From: SW10 sp965657795
GTDB taxonomy: Bacteria; Verrucomicrobiota; Verrucomicrobiia; Verrucomicrobiales; Akkermansiaceae
NCBI GenBank assembly: GCA_965657795.1
Contig: CBFHQJ010000012.1
Coordinates: 6,147-70,146, forward strand
Reading direction: 5' to 3'
Length of the DNA: 64,000 nucleotides
Below are positions 36,823-46,600 of this stretch, piece after piece. Every line of letters starts with the position of its first letter. Position 1 is the first letter of the stretch. The notes below the pieces were generated by a model, which worked only from the letters and a program-made list of their open reading frames with translations, made no database searches and had not been told where the DNA came from. A program made the position numbers and the translations under genes.

Positions 36823-38793
36823 ATGAGCTTAGATTCCAAAGTTCCAAAAGGCCCGCTCGCCGAAAAATGGAGTTCCCACAAGATGGACTCCAAGTTGATT
36901 AACCCCGCCAATAAGCGGAAATTCAAGATCATCGTGGTCGGATCCGGTCTTGCTGGCGGTTCCGCCGCTGCCACTCTCTCCGAACTCGGTTACAAGGTCG
37001 ACTGTTTCTGCTATCAGGACAGCCCGCGCCGCGCCCACTCCATCGCCGCCCAAGGTGGCATCAACGCCGCCAAAAACTATCAGAACGATGGCGACTCCGT
37101 GCACCGTCTTTTCTATGACACGATTAAGGGTGGCGATTTCCGCTCCCGGGAGGCCAACGTTCATCGCCTGGCTGAAGTTTCGACCGAAATCATTGACCAA
37201 TGCGTCGCGCAAGGTGTCCCCTTCGCCCGCGAATATGGCGGGCTTCTCGACAACCGCTCCTTCGGCGGAGCTCAGGTAAAACGCACCTTCTACGCCCGCG
37301 GCCAGACCGGTCAACAGCTTCTCATTGGCTGCTACCAGGCGCTTGAGAAAGAAATCAACAGCGGAGGCGTCACCATGCACCCTCGCACCGAGATGCTCGA
37401 TCTCGTCGTGGTTGATGGGCACGCCAAAGGGATCGTGGTTCGGAATCTTTCAACCGGAGAGATCACCACTCATGCTGCAGATGCTGTTATCCTCGCCACC
37501 GGCGGTTACGGAAACGTTTTCTACCTTTCCACCAACGCCATGGGTTGTAACGTCATGGCTGCATTCCGCGCTCACAAACGGGGGGCCTTCATGGCCAATC
37601 CATGTTACACCCAGATTCACCCGACCTGCATCCCGGTCAGCGGAGACTATCAGTCCAAGCTGACCCTCATGTCCGAGTCACTTCGAAATGACGGACGCAT
37701 CTGGGTTCCAAAATCTGCCGACGACGCCAAGGCGATCCGCGAGGGAAACAAAAAGGCTTCCGATATTCCCGAGGACGAACGTGACTACTACCTCGAGCGC
37801 AAGTATCCATCCTTCGGAAACCTTTGCCCGCGTGACATCGCCAGCCGGGCCGCCAAGGAATGCTGTGACGAAGGCCGCGGGGTAGCCGCGACCGGGCTGG
37901 GTGTTTTCCTCGACTTTGAAGATGCCATCAAACGAGACGGTGAAGATGCCATCCGCGCCCGTTACGGAAACCTTTTCCAAATGTATGAGAAGATCTCGGG
38001 GGACAATCCTTACGAGCAACCCATGCAAATTTATCCAGCGGTCCACTACACCATGGGCGGACTCTGGGTGGACTACAACTTGATGTCCAACCTCCCCGGC
38101 CTCCACGTGCTGGGCGAAGCCAACTTTTCCGATCACGGATCCAACCGTCTAGGGGCTTCCGCCCTGATGCAGGGCCTCGCCGACGGTTACTTTGTCATTC
38201 CATCAACCATCGCGGTTTACCTCGCCGACCAAAAGCCCGGAGCAGTCACCACCGACCATCCTGAGTTCAAGAAAGTTGAAAACGATGTCAAAGACCGCCT
38301 GAAATCCCTCATGGATATCAAAGGGACCAAGTCTGTTGATTCCTTCCACCGCGAACTTGGTCTTCTCGTCTGGGATAAGTGCGGGATGGCTCGTGACAAG
38401 GCCGGCCTGCAGGAGGCGCTCAAGCGCATCCCCGAAATCCGAAACGAGTTCTGGACCAATGTCCGCATTCCAGGTTCTGCAAACGGCCTGAACTCCGAGC
38501 TCGAGAAAGCCGGACGTGTTGCCGACTTCATCGATTTTGCTGAAGTCCTCTGCTACGACGCCCTCGATCGTGAGGAATCCTGTGGTGGTCACTTCCGCTC
38601 CGAGCACCAATTCACCGACGAACACCCGCTCGTCAAGGACGGCACCACCCAAGCCGGTGAGGCCATGCGCCATGACGACCAGTTCCAATATGTTGCCGCC
38701 TGGGAACACACCGAACCCGGTCAGGCACCTGTCCTCCACAAAGAAGAACTCATCTTCGAAGAAGTCAAACCCTCCATCCGTTCCTACAAGTAA
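36823..38793 (+). CDS. sdhA: Succinate dehydrogenase flavoprotein subunit
   Basis: This 656-residue catalytic subunit oxidises succinate to fumarate in the citric acid cycle. The FAD dinucleotide fold is at about residues 36-62 (IIVVGSGLAGGSAAATLSEL). The flavin-attachment region RRAHSIAAQGGINAAKNYQ at about 72-90 supplies the conserved His. Active-site segments include YARGQTGQQ and the H-x-x-R motif region ANFSDHGSNRLGASALMQG, with a typical C-terminal helical domain. Length and layout match the fumarate reductase-like Bacteroidetes/Wolinella type. It is followed by sdhB after 3 bases. Confidence 0.96.
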   Translation: MSLDSKVPKGPLAEKWSSHKMDSKLINPANKRKFKIIVVGSGLAGGSAAATLSELGYKVDCFCYQDSPRRAHSIAAQGGINAAKNYQNDGDSVHRLFYDTIKGGDFRSREANVHRLAEVSTEIIDQCVAQGVPFAREYGGLLDNRSFGGAQVKRTFYARGQTGQQLLIGCYQALEKEINSGGVTMHPRTEMLDLVVVDGHAKGIVVRNLSTGEITTHAADAVILATGGYGNVFYLSTNAMGCNVMAAFRAHKRGAFMANPCYTQIHPTCIPVSGDYQSKLTLMSESLRNDGRIWVPKSADDAKAIREGNKKASDIPEDERDYYLERKYPSFGNLCPRDIASRAAKECCDEGRGVAATGLGVFLDFEDAIKRDGEDAIRARYGNLFQMYEKISGDNPYEQPMQIYPAVHYTMGGLWVDYNLMSNLPGLHVLGEANFSDHGSNRLGASALMQGLADGYFVIPSTIAVYLADQKPGAVTTDHPEFKKVENDVKDRLKSLMDIKGTKSVDSFHRELGLLVWDKCGMARDKAGLQEALKRIPEIRNEFWTNVRIPGSANGLNSELEKAGRVADFIDFAEVLCYDALDREESCGGHFRSEHQFTDEHPLVKDGTTQAGEAMRHDDQFQYVAAWEHTEPGQAPVLHKEELIFEEVKPSIRSYK

Positions 38794-38796
38794 GTC

Positions 38797-39558
38797 ATGC
38801 CACTTCTTAATCTCACTCTAAAAGTCTGGCGTCAGGAAAACGCCAAATCCGAAGGCCGCATTGAGACCTACGAAGCCAAGGAGATTCCTACCTCGGCCTC
38901 GTTCCTCGAGATGATTGATATCGTCAATGAACGACTCATTCAGGACGGCGAAGAGCCCATCCACTTCGACCACGATTGTCGCGAAGGCATCTGTGGCATG
39001 TGCTCCATGACCATCAACGGTATTCCGCATTCCAAGGAACGCGGCATCACCACCTGCCAACTTCACATGCGGAAGTTCAGCAATGGCGAGACCATCTGGA
39101 TCGAACCCTTCCGCGCCAACGCCTTTCCTGTCGTCAAAGACCTTGTCACCGACCGCAGCTCTTTCGACCGCATCATCGCCTCCGGCGGCTACATCAGCGT
39201 CCGCACCGGTTCAGCGCCGGATGCCCACGCTATCCAAATTCCCAAGGCCGATGCCGATGCCGCTTTCGATGCAGCCGCCTGTATCGGGTGCGGAGCCTGT
39301 GTCGCCGCCTGTAAAAATGCTTCAGCCATGCTATTTGTCTCGGCAAAGGCTTCCCACCTCAACCACCTGCCCCAGGGCCAGTCCGAGAAAGACCAACGCG
39401 TCCTCCGTATGGTCGGCCAAATGGACGAAGAAGGCTTCGGCAATTGCACCAACCAGTTCGAATGCGAAGCGGTCTGCCCGAAGGAAATCAGTGCCAGCCA
39501 CATCGCCAAGCTCAACCGCGACTACTTGGCAGCCAGCGCGAGAGACTCGGTCTCATAG
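38797..39558 (+). CDS. sdhB: Succinate dehydrogenase iron-sulfur subunit
   Basis: This 253-residue subunit passes electrons from the flavoprotein to the membrane anchor. The 2Fe-2S ligands lie in CREGICGMCSMTING and a further Cys in ITTCQLH. The 4Fe-4S and 3Fe-4S clusters are bound by ACIGCGACVAACKNAS and CTNQFECEAVCPKEIS. The stop is followed by a hairpin terminator. The last 18 codons and the terminator have a diverged second copy at 43482-43595. Confidence 0.96.
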   Translation: MPLLNLTLKVWRQENAKSEGRIETYEAKEIPTSASFLEMIDIVNERLIQDGEEPIHFDHDCREGICGMCSMTINGIPHSKERGITTCQLHMRKFSNGETIWIEPFRANAFPVVKDLVTDRSSFDRIIASGGYISVRTGSAPDAHAIQIPKADADAAFDAAACIGCGACVAACKNASAMLFVSAKASHLNHLPQGQSEKDQRVLRMVGQMDEEGFGNCTNQFECEAVCPKEISASHIAKLNRDYLAASARDSVS

Positions 39559-39586
39559 ACCTGACTCAGATTCTAATTTCCCTTCA

Positions 39587-39615
39587 AAAGCCTCCAGTCA
39601 CGGAGGCTTTTTTTT
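39587..39615 (+). terminator. Rho-independent terminator after sdhB
   Basis: AAAGCCTCC pairs with GGAGGCTTT around a six-base loop and is followed by a T-run, 28 bases after the sdhB stop. A near-identical hairpin occurs at 43568-43595. Confidence 0.93.
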
Positions 39616-39881
39616 ATGACCTTATCGTAAGCGCCCGAGCGGACCCGGGTGAATGATCTCCAAAGTGGTTCGACGGAGGCATTGTGACCTGTTTGCCTTC
39701 TCACCAATTGACCAGGGGCCAACGCGGACACTCGCTTTTACAACTTGGCCAATCAAATCTTAATGCTGCGCTATTTTACCGAATGCGACCCTGAATAGAT
39801 TAAAAAATCATTTTCCCCGTATCCTCGTTCACTACAATGAACGGAGGGTTAAATTACTCCTCTTCATTGACCCATTCGATC
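39616..39881. other. Intergenic region with no recognised feature
   Basis: The 266 bases between the sdhB terminator and the start of the frameshifted gene contain no gene or hairpin I can support. The promoter of the downstream gene should be here; CGTATCC-rich and AT-rich stretches at 39795-39840 are the only candidates. Confidence 0.4.
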
Positions 39882-42573
39882 ATGAAATATCGATTCGCGT
39901 ATCCTGCCACGTTTCTTGCGACCGCCCTCTCGCTCGCCCTCTCGCTTTCTGCCGCCCGCGCCGGAGAAGTCACAGTCACGGCCGATGACGGAGCCGGCTC
40001 TCTCCGGCAACAAGTTCTTGCCACCGGAGCAGGCGGCACCATCACCTTTGCCCAGGCGCTCGACGGTAGCACCATCTCTCTCCACAGGCCAACTCCTCAT
40101 CGACAAGAATCTCACCATTGATGCCTCCATGCTCCCCAATGGCATTACCATTGATGCCGAAGGAAGTTCCCGGGTCTTCGAAGTCGAGTCAGGGGTCACC
40201 GCTAGCTTTTCATCATTCACCATCACCGGTGGCCGCACCGCCGACGGTGTCAATGGGAGTGACGGAACCAACGGGAATTTGCTGGTTTCGGGTGGCCCGG
40301 GAAGCCCCGGCGAGGCCAGCGCCCCTGGCGGGGGGATCTCCAATGCCGGAACGCTGGAGTTAAATGGGGTCACTCTCTACAATTGCGCCACAGGAAATGG
40401 AGGTAACGGTGGAAATGGCGGATCGGGGTTACTCCAAGGTGCAGGTGGCTCAGGGGGTGCCTCCGGCCATGGTGGCGGGATCTACAACGAGGGAACCGTC
40501 ATCGTTCTCAACAGCACCATCGTCAACAACGAAACCGGTACCGGAGGGAACCCCGGGACCGGCGGGATTTTTCCACTTGGCGGACCGAGTGGATCAGGCG
40601 GCGGGATCTACAACGGCGGCACCTTGACCCTCGATCATGCCACCATCACCGGTAATATGACGGGTTCCCCACACCCGGACACCTTCGCGCCCACTCTGGG
40701 AGGTGGAGTCTTCGACGCTTCCCAGCTCACTCTCCGGAACACCGTCATCGCGCAAAATTCCGCGCAAAATAGCCCTGATCTTTCTGGCCGTGTCGAAGAC
40801 CGGGCCGGGATCAACTTCGTCGGAGATCCAGGTGACGCGACTGGTCTTGGCACCGTTGACAACGATTATCTCACCGGCGACCCGCAGCTTGGCGATCTTC
40901 AAGACCACGGAGGACCAACCATGACCTGTGCCCCGCTCGACGGCTCACCGCTGGTCGATGCCGGAAGCCCCACTCTCCATATAGACCAGCGTGGGGCATC
41001 CCGGCCCTTTGGGGGCAGCGTTGATATCGGAGCAGTGGAGACCTTCATCGCTCACATCAAATTCAATGCCGGCGGCAACAACGACGGCACCTCCTGGGCA
41101 AACGCCTACCCCGATCTCCAATCCGCCCTCACTGCGGATCCTTGGCCAAGTCAGATCTGGGTTGCCCAAGGTATCTACTATCCGGACATCACTGGAGATA
41201 CCGACAGCGACCTTCGAGAGGCCACTTTTCAACTCAAGAATGAAGTGGCCCTTTATGGAGGATTTCCGAACACCGGCACTCCCACTTTTACAGATCGCGA
41301 TTTTATTACACACACCACCATCCTCTCCGGCGACATCGATCAAAACGACGGTGATGATTTCGCCAACAGCGATGGCAACGCTTACCACGTTCTCACTGGA
41401 TCAGATACCAATGCGACTACAATTCTCGATGGCTTCACTATCTCCTCAGGGAATGCCGATGACCCTAATTTGCCCTTTGCCGCAGGCGGAGGACTCTATA
41501 GTGAAAGGGGCTCGCCCACCCTCACCAATTGCTCGTTCACTGGCAATTATGGTGACTTTGGTGGCGGGGTTTACAACAGCTTCGCCTCACCAAGTCTCAC
41601 CAACTGCACGTTTTCTGATAATCATGCTGTATTAGGAGGCGGAATTTATAGCCAGAACGGCTCCTCATGCCGTGTTACCAACTGCTTGTTCTCTGGCAAT
41701 CGTGCCAGCGCCGGCGGCGGGCTGTATAACCTTCTTTCCTCGCTTACCCTCACGAGCTGCACCTTTTCTGGTAATCGTGCCGACGGTGGTGGTGGAGTTT
41801 ACAACGATGGGCGTCCGGTTACGCTTAGCTATTGCGTCATTTGGAACAACCGCGATCAGAGCGGAACCGGCACATCAAGAGCCTCGGCGTTTAACACCAC
41901 ACTTTTATCGTCAAACTACTCCTACTGCCTGATCCAAGGACAAAACCCAACTGGCATTGGAAACCTCGACGGCACCGATCCAGCCAACGACCCGCTCTTT
42001 GTTCTCCCCGTGAATCCTAATGCGGCTCCTACCACCGGCGGCGACTTCCGACTGCAGGAAGGCTCCCCCGCGCTCGATGCTGGAGACGACTCCAAAAATA
42101 ACACCACCACCGACCTCGCCGGAAACCCGCGCAAGGTCGGGATCATAGATCTCGGCGCCTATGAGGGAGCGGTCTCTCCCACCGAGTTCCTTCCGCTCCT
42201 CTGGGAAACCGATCTCGATGGCGACGGATCTTCCTACGGCGTCGAACTCGCCCTCGGCACCGACCCGAATGTTTGGAACCGTCAACCGCTTGGTGACTTC
42301 ACTCCGGACGGCAACGGCGACCCTGCGTTCAGTTTCTCAAGAGAGCCCAACCCAGCGGGCAACTACATACTCAAGGTCATGCGTTCGCCCGACCTCACTC
42401 CGGGTAGCTTTACGGAAATTTTCCGCATCACCCCCAATAGTGGCGGGAACGCGACTGAGGCAGGGAACAGCTTCTTTGTGATCGGAAATGCCGTCACCTT
42501 GATCGACTTCGACTCTCCTGCGGGCGCTTCTTACTACCGCCTGGAAGCCGAATACGTCGCACCCCGGCTGTAA
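39882..42573 (+). pseudogene. Frameshifted choice-of-anchor Q / polymorphic-membrane-type beta-helix protein
   Basis: A signal peptide (FLATALSLALSLSAARAG) and the family start VTADDGAGSLRQQVLATG are read from ATG 39882. The frame then runs out shortly after 40080. The continuation (TGQLLIDKNLTIDASMLPNG) is in another frame and stays open for about 830 more residues. The switch falls in a (TC)4 tract at about 40074-40082; two more bases there would restore one continuous protein of about 897 residues. The long part is a glycine/asparagine-rich right-handed beta-helix with two choice-of-anchor Q endings (SPLVDAGSP, IDIGAYEG-like), a DLDGDGSSYGVEL loop and a tail ending YYRLEAEYVAPRL. It may be a true pseudogene, phase-variable, or a sequencing error. 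Confidence 0.85.
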
Positions 42574-42962
42574 ACAATGAATTCCTTCTGCACCAACCAA
42601 GTCCTCCAATTTTTTTAGAGATACGATCTCCCACCTTCGTGTTTCTAAATGCCTGGCAACTTCTACCATGGCATCTTTTTGGCCGTTCAGGGTAGATGCC
42701 GGCCTAAATTTTCCGTCTTAGAAAAATTGATCGTTGAAAATGATTCAAGGGTCCGAGCGGTCCCATGAGCCTGATGATGGAAGGCGGGGGCGCGAGATGC
42801 CCCCCGAAGCCCTGAAGAGCGCCGGTATCGAGGAGATCTTAGAATAGGCAGAGAACTTTGAGAAAAATCAAAACGCCTGACTAAACACCTTAAACAATTG
42901 CCACCAATTGCGTTGGGTGATCTCCAGCCAAGTCGGAGAGATCTCATCTCAACCTCAAGCAA
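42574..42962. other. Gene-poor region with a decayed gene end
   Basis: The 389 bases between the frameshifted gene and the small membrane protein hold no intact gene. The one recognisable element is the decayed gene end listed at 42797-42880. A 91-codon minus-strand open frame covers part of it but has no domain or start signal to support it. Confidence 0.5.
42797..42880 (+). pseudogene. Decayed 3' end of an unknown gene, copy 1
   Basis: The reading frame gives MPPEALKSAGIEEILE, an internal TAG at 42845, then AENFEKNQNA and a TGA. It matches copy 2 at 47126-47418, which also has PEALK and ends QLFEQAENFKANRNT. The spacing between the two conserved parts is 13 residues shorter here. I do not recognise the family. 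Confidence 0.6.
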
Positions 42963-43358
42963 CTAAACCCGCTTGCTCCAGCGAAAGACGTAGACGAGGT
43001 GAAGGATGAGAGTCACGAAGGTCAACGCGACGGTGGTAATGTGCAAACTCTTCCACAGTCCCATCTGGTCATTGTCCATGGCCCCGTTGATGACCGGAAC
43101 GAGAAGGTAGCAAATCAACATGCTCACCGCGGTTGCCAGGTTCACCCGAAGCCCCGTCTTTTGCTTCCATGAGACAATCATCCCGATCAGTCCCAGCGTG
43201 CCGACCAGGGCGAAGAAGATCGGCCAAATGAACCTGAGCAGAATCGCGGCCGGTTTCACCTCGAGCGCGATGTTGATCGCAGGAGCGACCAGGGCCGATT
43301 GATAGACAATAATGGTGGCAATCGTCACGGAAAGCACGCGGGCGAAGGGAAATTTCAT
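42963..43358 (-). CDS. Small four-helix membrane protein of unknown function
   Basis: The ATG at 43358 (MKFPFARVLSVTIATIIVYQ) is the best start, giving 131 residues. A longer frame to 43415 would begin within the upstream inverted repeat. Four transmembrane helices are visible (about residues 5-27, 36-58, 70-90 and 100-123), with a short C-terminal basic end (FRWSKRV). The topology recalls small DUF1772-like membrane proteins but the match is not firm. Its first ~30 bases resemble the start of the 1,090-residue gene at 46890. Confidence 0.72.
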   Translation of the reverse strand: MKFPFARVLSVTIATIIVYQSALVAPAINIALEVKPAAILLRFIWPIFFALVGTLGLIGMIVSWKQKTGLRVNLATAVSMLICYLLVPVINGAMDNDQMGLWKSLHITTVALTFVTLILHLVYVFRWSKRV

Positions 43359-43370
43359 CTCCGCCAATAT

Positions 43371-43393
43371 TTGACATGCCTCCGTATTGTCAA
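43371..43393 (-). promoter_or_regulatory. Inverted repeat TTGACA-N11-TGTCAA upstream of the membrane gene
   Basis: A perfect six-base inverted repeat lies 12 bases upstream of the ATG at 43358. Read on the minus strand, its first half could also be a -35 element (TTGACA) with a weak ATATTG 17 bases on. It may be an operator overlapping the promoter. Confidence 0.4.
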
Positions 43394-43481
43394 GGTCGAC
43401 CGACCCCTCGTTCACTGCGGGAAGGCAAGATCAGCATGATCATTCACATCGTGGAGACCGCCCGGTTTTTGCGCCGCCTGT

Positions 43482-43538
43482 ATCGCCAAACTGAACCGCG
43501 AATACCTCGCCGCGAGCGCGCGCGATTCGGTCTCGTAG
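43482..43538 (+). pseudogene. Orphan 3' fragment of a second sdhB
   Basis: Eighteen codons encode IAKLNREYLAASARDSVS and a stop, identical to the end of the intact SdhB at 39502-39558 except Asp to Glu. At the DNA level 46 of 57 bases match, and 10 of the 11 differences are synonymous. No sdhB coding sequence continues upstream. A matching terminator follows. It is therefore a remnant of a diverged, formerly functional sdhB copy, not a recent local duplication. Confidence 0.88.
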
Positions 43539-43567
43539 GTTCGGTTAATTCCGCTTTATCTACTTTC

Positions 43568-43595
43568 AAAAGCCTCCAGCAATGGAGGCTTTTTT
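43568..43595. terminator. Terminator of the sdhB remnant, also 3' of the large minus-strand gene
   Basis: AAAAGCCTCC-agcaat-GGAGGCTTTTTT matches the sdhB terminator at 39587-39615. It lies 29 bases after the remnant's stop and 22 bases from the end of the convergent minus-strand gene. It has a T-run on one side and TTTT on the other, so it may work in both directions. Confidence 0.85.
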
Positions 43596-43617
43596 ATGGG
43601 CTCGTCGATATCGCGAA

Positions 43618-46600
43618 TCAACGGTCCCATCGAGTATACCTAAGCCGGATAAAGTGGGACTCCCTTCCCGAGGTTTGAATCTCATAAAGACTCAGCCCCG
43701 GGATCCCCAGGTAATTGTCTTCAATCTTGGTATTGTTGCTCAACCCCCGCCAGAAGCTCAAATCGGAACTCTTCTGACCGGAGACCGAGGCCCCCGATAA
43801 AACATCGAGCCGTGGATACCTCACATACAGATTCGATCCGGAGGCCCCGTAAACAGGCTTCAAATGAGGATCTTTCGTCTTGGGATCCCCTCCCGAAACC
43901 CACTCCTCAATTGTACTGAGCCCGTCTCCATCCAGATCCACCTTCGCACCCACAATCGTCTCATCGGTCTGTTCGAGAAAAGTGTAGTGCCCATCCAGCC
44001 AAACCTGCCAGGAGTCTTCGATCATAATCCGCCCGGTATTACTGACACTCGCCGGGTCGCTTCCCTCGAGTTGTCGCACATATAAAAGATAGGGCCCTGG
44101 AGCGACATTTTCCGGAATCATCCACGTACAGTTGTAAACGTCCCATGTTTCGATCTCCAACCGATAGGCCCGCCCCGTTTCTTCACATTCCAGTATCGGA
44201 GCGTATTCGCCGACCTCCGGTCCCATCTGGCCGGAGACGGAAAAGACAGTGCCCGCCTTCAGGATCGTCGTCGGCCACACCTCAAGAAACGGGCGGAAAG
44301 GATCACCCCAGAGGACCTGCCCGCCATCCGACCCCACATTTGCGCCCGCTTGAAAACCTTTCGCATTCAAACGCCACTCAAAACTCTCCAAATCATCGTC
44401 CAATATCATATTGGATAGGTCTCCACGGTCGTCGTGCACATCCGGATCTTGTGAGAGAAAAACCAATTCATCTTTTCGATAACGATCCGCCTCCCCAACC
44501 TGATCATCACCCGCCAAGATCGTGTCGAAGACACCATTCGGACCAACCAAAATTCGCCCGTCGGAAAGAACATCATCTCCTGCCGCGACACTATCCAGCA
44601 TCTTGTTGTCGCCTTCCGTGATATGGTCCACATCCAGAACGCTTTGCAAAATGGTATCCGGGCCCGGAGTGATCTCACCATTCACGATGACATCATCCCC
44701 GAGAACCGTGCTATCCAGGACACCGTCTCCTCCCCCGTGAATTCCCACAAGCTCGGTGACATGACGGTTCTGGGACTCCATGCTCACAAACCACGGGAAG
44801 ATTGCCGCCGCTTCGACATTGCTGTCATAACCTGCAGAGGGGTAATCCCCGACAATATCCGGTCGCCGGTAAGCAGCCGCATCCTGATCACTCCAAATCT
44901 GCTCTCCTCCCGTAAACTCCGGGGTTCGATACTCCATGAGGTAATACTGGTCCGTCCCGATACTTCCGTCGTAAATGATCACGGCACGATCGTTCGATGT
45001 GGAAATTTGCGGAGGACGAAGGTTGGCAAATCCGGGACCGTCTCGCAGATCGTAAATCTTCGGCCTGGACCACCCAAAACGCATCATGTGCCAGCCATCC
45101 AAATAGATCAAATCACTCTCTTCCTCTTCCCAGCGCAATGAGTCATTGGGCTCCCAACCTCGATTAAGAGCGTTGCAGTGCGCCAAAGTCGCGTTGTTGT
45201 TGTAACAGGAGGTCGAGTAGAGGTCGGCCATCCCAAAGTGATGAGCGACCTCGTGCGCATAAAGATCAATCCGACCCAAATGATCAGTTCCCGCGAATCG
45301 GGTCATTAAACGAATATTACCTCCGGTTTCGTATTCGACCGTTAAATCGGCCCACCAGCTCTGCCCTCCACCCACTCCAAAATTGGACACCGCCGCGATG
45401 CACAACTCGTTCTGCCGAACGACGCCATCGCCATCGACATCGAATAAACGAAAGTCAAATCCAGTATCTGCGAGCGCCTGGACTTGTGCCGGCCTGGCAT
45501 CTCCCTCAGGAACATCGCCCATCTCGATTTCAAAGGTCCCGGCATCGCTAAAAGTGAAACTCTGACGGGACATCTCTGCGAACCAATCGACCAAATTAGG
45601 CTGACCCGGGCCAAAAAAGATCGAATCAAAAAAATCCCGATCTCTCCCCAACTCTTCTCCAAAAGCAGGACGGTCAGAGAAGGTAAACAATCCCAAAACC
45701 ATGGGCACCTCCTGGCGCGGCGGCCGTGAATCAACAGGCGGAAGAACCTCTCTTCCCATCGTGCCAAATCCAAAGGTCACCGGATTAATCGAGTCCGGCG
45801 GAGCATGCCCGCCCGTGAGACCGATTTTCACATCCCCGTTATTTCCTCCCGAAACAAAGATCGCGAAATCCTCATTCTCATCTCCATTGAATTTTCCGAC
45901 TCTAATATCTTCTCCGATGTTCCTCAGACGCTTTTGCCAGATTGAATCGTCAAATTCCCACAAAAACGAATCTCCTTCCGCCGGGATCATCCAGGTGAAT
46001 CCCGAACGAAAGGAAATAGCCAGGTCATCACCCCCGCTCCCCGAAAACGGACCTGCCATCACTTCCGCCGATTCGCTGAATGGCACCAGTTCGGCCCAAA
46101 ACTCCTCGTTACCGAATTCATCACCTTTCGACTTCGCCACCAGGACATCCCCGGTCACAGTCCCCCTCGCCTGGAATCCCGCCAGGTCATCGCGCCCATC
46201 TCCGTCATAATCGCCGACCACCACCCGATCGACTCCAAATCCGTCCCTCCAAATTCTCGCGACCCCAAAGGCACGACTTCCATCGGAGAGGGCCACCCGC
46301 ACCTCCCCGCTCGTCGGGTCATGGGAAACAATATCATCCCGTCCGTCTCCATCAAAATCCCCTACATGCGGAACTCCTTTTCCTTCCGCAAAATCCCGAA
46401 TCCAGATCGAGGACGCCCCGAAGCTACTCCCATTGGAAAGCGCCACGTAAACCACCCCGCTCGTTCCATGGAGAAAGGTAGCGATGTCATCCCGTCCATC
46501 TCCGTTGAAATCTCCAATCCTGAGCGTCTCATCATTGATGCCAAAAAAGGGATGCCAAAGCGTCCGGGTTCCAAATGAGCCCCCTTCGTTCAACGAGACA

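Noticed and set aside
42687..42962. 91-codon minus-strand open frame
   Set aside because: Covers the decayed gene end on the other strand; sequence has no domain and an unusual composition.
39603..43480. Integrative element with integrase
   Set aside because: The repeated sdhB end suggests insertion, but no integrase, transposase or terminal inverted repeats were found in the interval, so no mobile element is annotated.
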